From contig JBFMAE010000223.1 in NCBI GenBank assembly GCA_040756085.1, positions 1 to 20,160 of the forward strand: DNA of 20,160 nt, written 5' to 3'. Source of the stretch: JBFMAE01 sp040756085. GTDB lineage: Bacteria; Desulfobacterota; BSN033; UBA1163. Both the position numbers and the translations under genes were made by a program. A model generated the notes under the pieces. The model was not told the DNA's origin and searched no databases. It was given only the letters and a program-made list of their open reading frames with translations. Of this stretch, positions 5,754 through 12,014 are shown piece after piece (position 1 is the first letter of the stretch; each line of letters begins with the position of its first letter).

Positions 5754-7624
5754 TTTACAGATAACAGATAACTTTTCCACTCTTCCTCTCTTTTCAGTTT
5801 TTTCAGGAGACTGTGGACTTTCCTTAAATAGACTGCAGCAGCCTCATAGCCCTTTGGCTTCGTTAAGGCAATCTGTTTTTCAGCAACATTCTTCCATATA
5901 TCAATGGCGCGATCAGGGTAGCGATCTACCACTGCTTTAGCAACCTCATCTTCTTGATAGCTGTCCCATGCCCACAAAGATCGCTTTCTCGACCTATGAT
6001 AGTCATACCATCGGAGAACATCATCAGGCCGCCTTTCCACAATGGCAATGTCAATAAGTACATCAGTTATAGGGAACTCACTCTTTCTAACTTCTGAAGC
6101 CTCCTTCACACTCGTTTCAGGCAATGGCCATGAGGGATCTGCCCAAGGATATTTACCGCTCTCCAGATAAAGCAGGGAGGCTGCCCGAACGGCTGGCCAC
6201 ACTTCTGCCTTCTCTGATGCTTTCTTCATTTCTTTATACCCGTGAAGGGATGGGATCTGCAGGAACTCTTCAGCTCTAAAAGCAGCAACCTGAAGCCAAT
6301 TGCCTTCTTTTTCCCTCATTTCTCGTAAAGCATCTTTCAATTGTTTGGCGATGCCAGGCAATTGTTTCTGGGTGGCTTTAATACCCTTATGAATCCACTG
6401 CTCAGCTTCCTCCAAACGTTTGGCTTTTCTTAATACATCCACCAAACGGGTATAGCTTCCTGTGATTACCGCCTCTTGCTCACACAGGGGTATGATTTCC
6501 CCACACCGACCAGAATTTTCAAGAGCATGTATAATCCAGTTCGTCAACCTATCTCGCCGATAATTTCTTGAAAAACTATCCCCTCCTTTCGCCAATTTGA
6601 ATTCGTTTAAACGTTCCATCAGCTTATCGGCCACAACACTCCAGTCTGAAACCTTTTGTTTTTTCTTCCAGAAAGATTCTGATCCGTAGCAGAGTTCGTA
6701 ATCATCCTTTAACTCCGCGTCAATCACCCAGAGTATCTGCTCAATAGGAGAAAGGGATGATTTAGGTAGTGCCTGAAACACTATATCCAGGCAGGAAGAA
6801 ATCTCCATGCCTGTTTCTCCCTCATCATGGCTCATCTCCACCTGTCTTATACCCGCCTCCAAGAGTTCTTTCCCCAGCGTCACGACTTCATCTGCGTGTC
6901 CCTTTGCCAAAAGTGATTTCAGGCGATCTTTGACATGCGAGTAGTCTGAAATATGTCCTTCATGATTCCAATGGTTCATCCAGCCAGGCTCGGAACTCAA
7001 CTCGTGGATTTCTTTCCGTACCGCAGCTACTAATCTTTTTATAGACCCCTTTGCGAGGTTCAGTTGGTCCTGAAGATCTTCACGGATATTGGGGTATCTT
7101 TCTGACAGATCTTTAAGCAAAGCAATTAATTGTTCCTTGCTTTGTTCCTCCAGAAAGTCTTTCAAATCCGCATGGATTAATTTGCCATCTTTGTCGGAAA
7201 CAAGACGGCCAGTGTCAATCTCTTCCTCCTCATCATACTCATCTTGCCAGTCTTCTTTATCCCCAAGCCCCTGCAATAATGCAATGCGTTGATCCTGTCC
7301 TGTGATTTGAGGAATTTCACGGTTTTTCTTTAGATGATCGAGATATTCGAGCACAACGGCTACCGCATGTTTGCAGGTACTCCTATAAGGACAGGTACAG
7401 ACTGAGATCAACTCCCCGTCTTCAAAATCTACCTCTGTGGCATATCTTCGCCCACTAAGAACCCAGGCGATGATTCCTCCAGTTTGCGTTTGTGCCAATC
7501 CTTCCACCCTGTGACCACGATGGTAACCTTGACCCCGGGAAAGAACTCTGTGCCCGGCCCACTGCTCGAGATCATCCCAGCTTAATTTTTCAAAATGATC
7601 CCTCTTTAAAGCTTCCTTTTTCAT
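5714..7624 (-). CDS. SWIM zinc-finger protein, C-terminus replaced by mobile-element sequence
   Basis: The 636-residue protein has a SWIM zinc finger near its start: Cys76-x-Cys78-x5-Cys84-x-His86 (CTCPYRSTCKH). SWIM fingers bind DNA or proteins. An acidic stretch (DEYDEEEE) follows at about 128-136, then a long, mainly helical region with repeat-like segments (about 160-620). The cellular function of this bacterial SWIM family is not established. The ATG at 7622-7624 follows the cinA stop by one nt, with AAGGG upstream, so the two are probably co-translated. The last residues (about 624-636, WGRGFKCNLSIL) are encoded by the right terminal repeat of the element at 5508-5753. The natural C-terminus therefore seems to have been lost; relatives usually end in a basic helix (from memory). 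Confidence 0.85.
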   Translation of the reverse strand: MKKEALKRDHFEKLSWDDLEQWAGHRVLSRGQGYHRGHRVEGLAQTQTGGIIAWVLSGRRYATEVDFEDGELISVCTCPYRSTCKHAVAVVLEYLDHLKKNREIPQITGQDQRIALLQGLGDKEDWQDEYDEEEEIDTGRLVSDKDGKLIHADLKDFLEEQSKEQLIALLKDLSERYPNIREDLQDQLNLAKGSIKRLVAAVRKEIHELSSEPGWMNHWNHEGHISDYSHVKDRLKSLLAKGHADEVVTLGKELLEAGIRQVEMSHDEGETGMEISSCLDIVFQALPKSSLSPIEQILWVIDAELKDDYELCYGSESFWKKKQKVSDWSVVADKLMERLNEFKLAKGGDSFSRNYRRDRLTNWIIHALENSGRCGEIIPLCEQEAVITGSYTRLVDVLRKAKRLEEAEQWIHKGIKATQKQLPGIAKQLKDALREMREKEGNWLQVAAFRAEEFLQIPSLHGYKEMKKASEKAEVWPAVRAASLLYLESGKYPWADPSWPLPETSVKEASEVRKSEFPITDVLIDIAIVERRPDDVLRWYDYHRSRKRSLWAWDSYQEDEVAKAVVDRYPDRAIDIWKNVAEKQIALTKPKGYEAAAVYLRKVHSLLKKLKREEEWKSYLLSVNWGRGFKCNLSIL

Positions 7625-7625
7625 T

Positions 7626-8132
7626 TTATCCCTTGAAGTTGGCCTTCTTCCCCAAAAAGTATCCGTGAATTAATATCTCATAAAAAAACTGAAGCGACTT
7701 CTCGGCAGCCTTTTTCTTGATTTCTATGCGACTCCCTTTTAAATCTTCTTTCTTCACCCATGTCCTTCTTCCACTGGCCAATCCTATAAATACTCTTCCA
7801 ACGGGAGTTCTCTTTGTTCCGCCTGTTGGTCCTGCCACACCTGTGGTGGATAATCCGAATGTCGTACCAAAGGCTTTTCGAACTCCTTGAGCCATCTTCC
7901 TCGCCACCTGTGGACTCACAGCTCCGTATCTTCTTATATAATCTGATGGAATCCCTAAATGCTTTACCTTCGATTCGTTACTGTAAGTAACCATCCCACC
8001 CTCGAAGTATTTTGAGCTCCCTGACACATTGGTGATACGATCATTGATCAGTCCTCCGGTACAAGATTCTGCAATGGATAGCGTCCATCCCTTTTCTCTT
8101 AGACGATCTCCTAAGACCTTCTCTAACTTCAT
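7626..8132 (-). CDS. pncC: CinA C-terminal domain protein (nicotinamide-nucleotide amidase PncC type)
   Basis: This 168-residue protein corresponds to the CinA C-terminal domain alone, without the N-terminal MoaB-like (COG1058) domain. PncC deamidates nicotinamide mononucleotide to nicotinate mononucleotide in the pyridine nucleotide cycle. Conserved blocks are SIAESCTGGLI (residues 19-29), the following GSSKYFEGGMVTYSNESK and LGIP, then GAVSPQVARKMAQGVR and STTGVAGPTGG with TPVGRVFIGLAS. The ATG at 8130-8132 has GGAAGGA upstream. pgpA-cinA is a common neighbour pair in bacteria and often continues to recA; here a SWIM-finger gene follows instead. Amidase activity is inferred from family membership only. 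Confidence 0.93.
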   Translation of the reverse strand: MKLEKVLGDRLREKGWTLSIAESCTGGLINDRITNVSGSSKYFEGGMVTYSNESKVKHLGIPSDYIRRYGAVSPQVARKMAQGVRKAFGTTFGLSTTGVAGPTGGTKRTPVGRVFIGLASGRRTWVKKEDLKGSRIEIKKKAAEKSLQFFYEILIHGYFLGKKANFKG

Positions 8133-8150
8133 GGTCAGATCCTTCCAGTC

Positions 8151-8216
8151 CCCCTCATCCCCTGCCTACCGTCAGGCAGGCATCCCTCTCCCTCCTGGGG
8201 AAAGGGTGAAATAGTA
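8151..8216. repeat. CCCTC-type repeat interrupted by a CTGCC palindrome
   Basis: CCCCTCATCCC before and CATCCCTCTCCCTCCTGGGGAAAGGG after resemble the CCCTCACCC/GGGGGAGAGGG repeat at 11944-11991. Between the two halves sits a CCTGCCT...AGGCAGG palindrome (8161-8180). The simplest reading is insertion of the smaller palindrome into the larger repeat. The PgpA stop codon (8172-8174) is inside the smaller palindrome. Confidence 0.65.
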
Positions 8217-8654
8217 TGAAATAATTTGGAGAATAATATTTGCATAGACTCCTGCTAAGACATCATCCAGTACGATCCCAAATCCTCCCCTGTATCGTCT
8301 CTCCAGAAGGGGGATTGGAAAAGGTTTGAGAATATCGAAAAACCGAAAGAGAAAGAAACCTATCAGGATGGAGAGGACCGTCCTCGGATTCCAGAACATC
8401 GTGATGAGGAAACCTGTCATCTCATCGATGACGATCCTCTGATCATCTTTCTTCCCAAAATATTTTTGAGCCTGTTCCGAAATCCAGATGGAGAGGAGGA
8501 AAAAGGTGACGAGCGTCAATTCATAAAGAGGTGAATGAATTGCAGAGAGTATTAGGTAGATAGGAATCGTTATGAGGGTTCCCAAGGTCCCTGGAGCGAT
8601 TGGAGAGTACCCTACTCCAAAACCAGTAGCAAGGAAGAGGAAAAATCGATTCAT
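8172..8654 (-). CDS. pgpA: Phosphatidylglycerophosphatase A
   Basis: This inner-membrane enzyme dephosphorylates phosphatidylglycerophosphate to phosphatidylglycerol. The 160-residue protein shows GYSPIAPGTLGTL (15-27), acidic IVIDEMTGF, FRFFDILKPFPI and GGFGIVLDDVLAGVYAN, the standard PgpA motifs, separated by hydrophobic membrane segments. The start ATG (8652-8654) has only a weak ribosome site (GTGAAGA). The final ten residues (LSPGGRGMPA) are encoded by the intergenic repeat at 8151-8216 rather than by ancestral pgpA sequence, so the C-terminus has been extended or replaced. The gene lies 107 nt downstream of hisF and 39 nt before the CinA-type gene. Confidence 0.94.
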   Translation of the reverse strand: MNRFFLFLATGFGVGYSPIAPGTLGTLITIPIYLILSAIHSPLYELTLVTFFLLSIWISEQAQKYFGKKDDQRIVIDEMTGFLITMFWNPRTVLSILIGFFLFRFFDILKPFPIPLLERRYRGGFGIVLDDVLAGVYANIILQIISYYFTLSPGGRGMPA

Positions 8655-8761
8655 TCTTCACTCAGGGTTCAAGGATTCGAGGTTTCAAGGGTTCGAGTGA
8701 AAAGAAATTCATTATAATTCACGCTTGACTCCTTGAACCCTAGACCCCTGGAACCCTTTGT
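8655..8761. repeat. Inverted-repeat spacer between hisF and pgpA
   Basis: AGGGTTCAAGG (8664-8674) is perfectly complementary to CCTTGAACCCT (8731-8741), with further partial pairing inside (GGGTTCGAGTGAA with TTCACGCTTGACTCC). A related sequence lies between prmC and prfA (17871-17994). It may fold at the 3' end of the hisF message. No U-tract terminator is evident. Confidence 0.65.
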
Positions 8762-9517
8762 TTACAATCGAACGACGACTCCCTTTTCTTTCAGAAAGGC
8801 TTTGACCTGAGAAATGGTATATTCCCTGTAATGAAAGATGGAAGCGGCAAGCACGGCACTGGCCTTTCCGAGAACGAGTCCTTCATAAAGATGCTCGAGA
8901 TAGCCGACGCCCCCTGAAGCGATGACAGGGATCCCCACCTGCTCTGATATGGTCCGGGTCAATTCAATGTCATAGCCGTCTTTAGTCCCATCCTTATCCA
9001 TGCTTGTCAGCAGGATCTCGCCCGCTCCCATTTCCTCCATCCTTTTTGCCCAAAGGATCGCATCGATCCCGGTGGGAACTCTCCCTCCATGGGTGAAAAC
9101 CTCCCACCCCTCATCTCTCCTTTTTGCGTCGATGGCGATGACGATGCATTGGCTTCCGAAACGCTTTGATGCCTTTTCGACTAAAGAGGGATCCCTCACT
9201 GCGGCCGTGTTGATCGAAACCTTATCGGCCCCGGCTTTCAGGAGCCTTCGAATATCTTCTAATCGCCTAACCCCACCTCCCACCGTGAGGGGAATGAAGA
9301 TCTCCTCCGCTGTCCTCCGAACAATATCGATCAGGATATCTCTCTTCTCGTAGGAGGCAGTGATATCCAAAAAGGCGATCTCATCTGCGCCCTGCTGATC
9401 ATAGACCTTTGCATTCTCGACGGGATCGCCTGCATCCTTCAAATCAACAAACTGGGTTCCCTTGACCACCCTTCCGCTCTTCACATCGAGGCAGGGAATG
9501 ATCCGTTTGGCAAGCAT
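8762..9517 (-). CDS. hisF: Imidazole glycerol phosphate synthase cyclase subunit HisF
   Basis: HisF uses ammonia delivered by HisH to convert PRFAR to imidazole glycerol phosphate and AICAR in histidine biosynthesis. The (beta/alpha)8 barrel is full length at 251 residues. The catalytic Asp11 (IPCLDVKSGRVVKG) and Asp130 (IAIDAKR) are in their canonical positions, and the phosphate-binding loops LTVGGGVR, TSMDKDGTKDGYD and VIASGGVG are present. The ATG at 9515-9517 lies 13 nt from a TTTAC-bounded repeat, so that element forms the immediate upstream region. hisI/hisE do not follow; pgpA does. Confidence 0.98.
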   Translation of the reverse strand: MLAKRIIPCLDVKSGRVVKGTQFVDLKDAGDPVENAKVYDQQGADEIAFLDITASYEKRDILIDIVRRTAEEIFIPLTVGGGVRRLEDIRRLLKAGADKVSINTAAVRDPSLVEKASKRFGSQCIVIAIDAKRRDEGWEVFTHGGRVPTGIDAILWAKRMEEMGAGEILLTSMDKDGTKDGYDIELTRTISEQVGIPVIASGGVGYLEHLYEGLVLGKASAVLAASIFHYREYTISQVKAFLKEKGVVVRL

Positions 9518-9530
9518 CTTTTCTGCTACC

Positions 9531-9635
9531 TTTACCCCGCCCCGCAGAAAGCCCCGTGATTTATCACGGGGATGAATGCTGTAAATCTGGGGGGCCTCCC
9601 AATGCCCCGTGTTTTAAAGCGGGGACGGGGTTTAC
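9531..9635. repeat. Double-hairpin dispersed repeat, copy 1 (TTTAC-bounded)
   Basis: The element runs from TTTAC (9531-9535) to TTTAC (9631-9635). It contains an 8-bp hairpin CCCCGTGA-TTTA-TCACGGGG and a second hairpin CCCCGTGTTTTAAAGCGGGG. Copy 2 at 19252-19350 is collinear in the same orientation, with differences mostly in loops and spacers. The GAAAGCCCCG...CGGGGATGAATGC segment resembles the right-end hairpin of IS200/IS605-family elements. No transposase is present. Confidence 0.8.
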
Positions 9636-9842
9636 TTCTCTCTTAAACCCTTTTTGTCATCTGAACTTGGTTCAGGATCAAGGTCTACGATTTTAGGATT
9701 TGGTCTATTTTGAGATGCCGAAACAAGCCTGCCCTGAAGAGATTCTGAACCTCCGCCTTTAGGCGAGATCTCTCCATAGGAGGAAAGTTCAGAATGACAC
9801 TTTCAGGGTTCGGCATGACACTTTTAATGTTCGGGATGATAT
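9636..9842. repeat. TGTCATTCTGAAC-type repeat cluster between hisF and hisA
   Basis: No gene is seen between the repeat copy and the hisA stop. TGTCATCTGAAC (9655-9666) is inversely repeated as GTTCAGAATGACA (9787-9799), and TTCTGAAC (9743-9750) pairs with GTTCAGAA (9787-9794). A CGCC-TTTA-GGCG hairpin lies in between. Three tandem units of about 21 nt (minus strand TGTCATnCnGAAC...AAAG) run over 9787-9842 and enter the hisA coding end. Confidence 0.65.
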
Positions 9843-10570
9843 CTCAATCTCTTTGCCACCCGAATCGCCTCTTCCAGATCGAGGCTACCGGTATAGAGGG
9901 CACGGCCCACAATGACTCCAATAACCCCTTCCGACTCCAATTCCATGAGCTGTTCAATGTCTTCTATCCGGGAAACCCCTCCAGAGGCGATTACCGGGAT
10001 CGAAGTGGAACGGGTTAAAGCTTTTGTCATCTCCAGGTTCAAGCCTGTGCCCATTCCATCTCTCTCGATGTCAGTAAAGATGATTGCGGAAAAACCTATT
10101 CCCTCAGACCTCTTTGCGAGCTCGATCGTTTCTAAAGGAGCCTCCTCATTCCAACCTTGGATCGCCACCCTTCCCCTTTTGGCATCTATGGCGAGGATCA
10201 CCCTTTCAGGAAAACGATGGCAAGCCTCCTCGATCAAGGAACGATTTTGAAAGGCTACTGTTCCTAAGATGACCCATTTCACGCCTGAAGAGAGATAATC
10301 TTCGATGGTCGCCAGATCACGAATGCCGCCACCCACTTCCATTGGAATATGGACAGCTCGCCTGATCTCTTCGATCAGGGATCGATGAAAGGGTTTTCCC
10401 GTCACCGCTCCGTTGAGATCGACTACATGGAGCCTCTCTGCACCCTTTGACTCCCAATGCTGGGCCATCTGAACGGGATTTTCGGAATAGACCGATTCCT
10501 GATCCATCCTGCCCTGAGAGAGCCTGACACATCTCCCTTCCTTCAGGTCCAGTGCAGGGATGACCATCAT
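9824..10570 (-). CDS. hisA: Phosphoribosylformimino-5-aminoimidazole carboxamide ribotide isomerase HisA
   Basis: HisA converts ProFAR to PRFAR, the substrate of HisHF. This 248-residue barrel has Asp8 (IPALDLKEGRCVRL), the VVDLNGA and MEVGGGIRD loops, AIDAKRGRVAIQGW with Asp129, and FTDIERDGMGTG, all HisA-specific. ATG (10568-10570) overlaps the stop of the upstream exported protein gene by 4 nt, so translation is likely coupled. The last residues (YHPEH) lie in a tandem repeat unit (see 9787-9842), so the C-terminus seems to have been reset by repeat sequence beyond the conserved domain, without obvious harm. Confidence 0.98.
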   Translation of the reverse strand: MMVIPALDLKEGRCVRLSQGRMDQESVYSENPVQMAQHWESKGAERLHVVDLNGAVTGKPFHRSLIEEIRRAVHIPMEVGGGIRDLATIEDYLSSGVKWVILGTVAFQNRSLIEEACHRFPERVILAIDAKRGRVAIQGWNEEAPLETIELAKRSEGIGFSAIIFTDIERDGMGTGLNLEMTKALTRSTSIPVIASGGVSRIEDIEQLMELESEGVIGVIVGRALYTGSLDLEEAIRVAKRLRYHPEH

Positions 10571-11232
10571 TGCTTTTCCTCCAGCTCCTGAGATCCGGGT
10601 AATCGTCTCAACATCTCATCCATCCCAACACTCGAGAGCTCTCCTGCCGTCAACCAAGAGGCTTTTCTTCTGAAGAAAGAACCGATCTTAAGCAGGTTCT
10701 CGCTAAGGGGGCTCTGGGTCTCATCAAATTTCCCCCTCCATACTTCAACGCCATCTCTGATCCGGAAGAGATGGATATCGAAGCCCACTGAGGCAGGTTT
10801 CTCCACACCAATAGAAGATCCAATCCTCTCCTCAAAACGGAAGAGAAATCCTACGAATAAGAAATCTACATTCAACTCCTCCCCTAACTGGATGGAGGAT
10901 GGTATGATCCTCTCTTCAAAACGCCTTCTCTCCCAATGGAAAAAGGCTTCTTCCGTTTTTTCAAGTGGAAGAACTCTAAATTTTCCCAGCGTCTCCATCT
11001 TCTGCTGGAGGAGTCGTGTCAGGGTATTCTGGGCGCCTGGTAAAATCTCTCCTCTCTGATAGACCCCTTTACAAATCGGGCAGACCGCCTCTTTCTCAAT
11101 AAAAAACGGAAGAACGGCCACACTAAGCTTGTTCTCTGCTCTAACTTCGACTATCCACGGGATGTTAAATGCGTATAGGAGGATCAGTAATAAAATTATT
11201 CTTGTCAGTAGATGTCTCAGGATTTTTTTCAT
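10567..11232 (-). CDS. Exported protein of unknown function with a CPIC motif
   Basis: I do not recognise a named family with confidence. Starting at ATG 11230-11232 (GAGGGAG upstream) it has 221 residues; a longer in-frame start at 11301 would add 23 residues and has no better support. Residues 1-32 form a signal peptide (MKKILRHLLTRIILLLILL), with a likely cleavage after VRA. The mature part begins KLSVAVLPF, the opening strand typical of LpoB/CsgG/TolB-N-like folds, followed by Cys51-Pro-Ile-Cys54, a CxxC pair. A conserved-looking tail reads FDETQSPLSENLL...ASWLTAGELSSVGMDEMLRRLP. It sits 40 nt after the transaldolase and overlaps hisA by 4 nt. A periplasmic envelope role is a guess. Confidence 0.8.
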   Translation of the reverse strand: MKKILRHLLTRIILLLILLYAFNIPWIVEVRAENKLSVAVLPFFIEKEAVCPICKGVYQRGEILPGAQNTLTRLLQQKMETLGKFRVLPLEKTEEAFFHWERRRFEERIIPSSIQLGEELNVDFLFVGFLFRFEERIGSSIGVEKPASVGFDIHLFRIRDGVEVWRGKFDETQSPLSENLLKIGSFFRRKASWLTAGELSSVGMDEMLRRLPGSQELEEKQ

Positions 11233-11272
11233 CTCTCCCTCGCTGGAATGTGCCCACGATGCATGTGGAGCT

Positions 11273-11926
11273 TCACTTTTTAGGACCGATCTTCTTCGCA
11301 TCTTCTAAAAATTGTGCAATCCCCTTATCGGTCAGAGGATGTTTCACCATCAGCTCGATGATGGAAGGGGGAATGGTCACGATCTCTGCACCCATCCGTC
11401 CAGCCTCAATCACATGAATGGGATTCCGGACGCTGGCCACTATGATCTGGGTTTCAATCTCATCGTAGTTGTCATAAATTTCCCTGATCTGCCGAATCAG
11501 ATCAAGGCCGTTGAAACTGATGTCATCGAGCCTTCCCAAAAAGGGGCAGATATAAGTGGCCCCGGCCTTTGCCGCTAAAATGGCCTGGCTGGCTGAGAAG
11601 AGAAGCGTCACATTTGTCAGGATCCTTTCTGAGGAGAGGATTTTCACCGCTTTCAGGCCCTCAGGATTGATAGGAATTTTGATCACGATCATATCGCCCC
11701 AGGTCGCCATCTGTTCGGCCTCTTTAACCATCGTCTCACAGGTGGTTCCGGTCACCTCTACATTGACAGGGCCTTTTACTTCTTCTGAAATCTTCTTGAT
11801 CAGGGATTCGGTCTCTTCTCCCTCTTTTGCAATGAGTGTGGGGTTGGTCGTCACACCATCGACCAAACCAAGAGCCTTGGCTTTTCTGATCTCATTCAGA
11901 TTCGCTGTATCAATAAAAATTTTCAC
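11273..11926 (-). CDS. tal: Small transaldolase (TalC/FSA subfamily), residues favour transaldolase
   Basis: The 217-residue class I aldolase barrel transfers dihydroxyacetone units between sugar phosphates in the pentose phosphate pathway. Motifs are FIDTAN, GVTTNPTLIAKEG, the Schiff-base Lys83 in VIKIPIN, TNVTLLFSASQAILAAKAGATY and GRLDD. The closely related fructose-6-phosphate aldolase has Gln59 and Tyr131; aligned by eye, this protein has Glu57 and Phe129, the transaldolase-type residues. The start is GTG (11924-11926) with an excellent GGAGGG 7 nt away. The gene lies between kdsA and the exported protein. A supply role for sugar phosphates feeding LPS or histidine precursors is possible but unproven. 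Confidence 0.93.
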   Translation of the reverse strand: MKIFIDTANLNEIRKAKALGLVDGVTTNPTLIAKEGEETESLIKKISEEVKGPVNVEVTGTTCETMVKEAEQMATWGDMIVIKIPINPEGLKAVKILSSERILTNVTLLFSASQAILAAKAGATYICPFLGRLDDISFNGLDLIRQIREIYDNYDEIETQIIVASVRNPIHVIEAGRMGAEIVTIPPSIIELMVKHPLTDKGIAQFLEDAKKIGPKK

Positions 11927-11943
11927 GCTTCGCCCTCCTCTCT

Positions 11944-11991
11944 CCCCTCACCCTTCCCTCTCCCCTTGGGGGAGAGGGAGGGGGTGAGGGG
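11944..11991. repeat. CCCTCACCC...GGGTGAGGGG long palindrome between tal and kdsA
   Basis: CCCCTCACCCTTCCCTCTCCCC (11944-11965) is largely complementary to the G-rich arm at 11968-11991. A transcript would fold into a long, strong hairpin. It lies just upstream of tal on the coding strand, leaving the tal ribosome site free. The related, interrupted copy is at 8151-8216. Confidence 0.75.
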
Positions 11992-12014
11992 ATCTTTCAA
12001 TTTGTGATCTGCAA

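Noticed and set aside
5508..5780. A 90-codon minus-strand frame across the RAYT relic
   Set aside because: It reads antisense through the element and overlaps the end of the SWIM gene in another frame, with no family resemblance.
11944..11991. The CCCTC/GGGAG palindrome as an intrinsic terminator between kdsA and tal
   Set aside because: No T-run follows on the minus strand, and the tal start follows at once with a strong ribosome site; it is better described as a dispersed palindrome.
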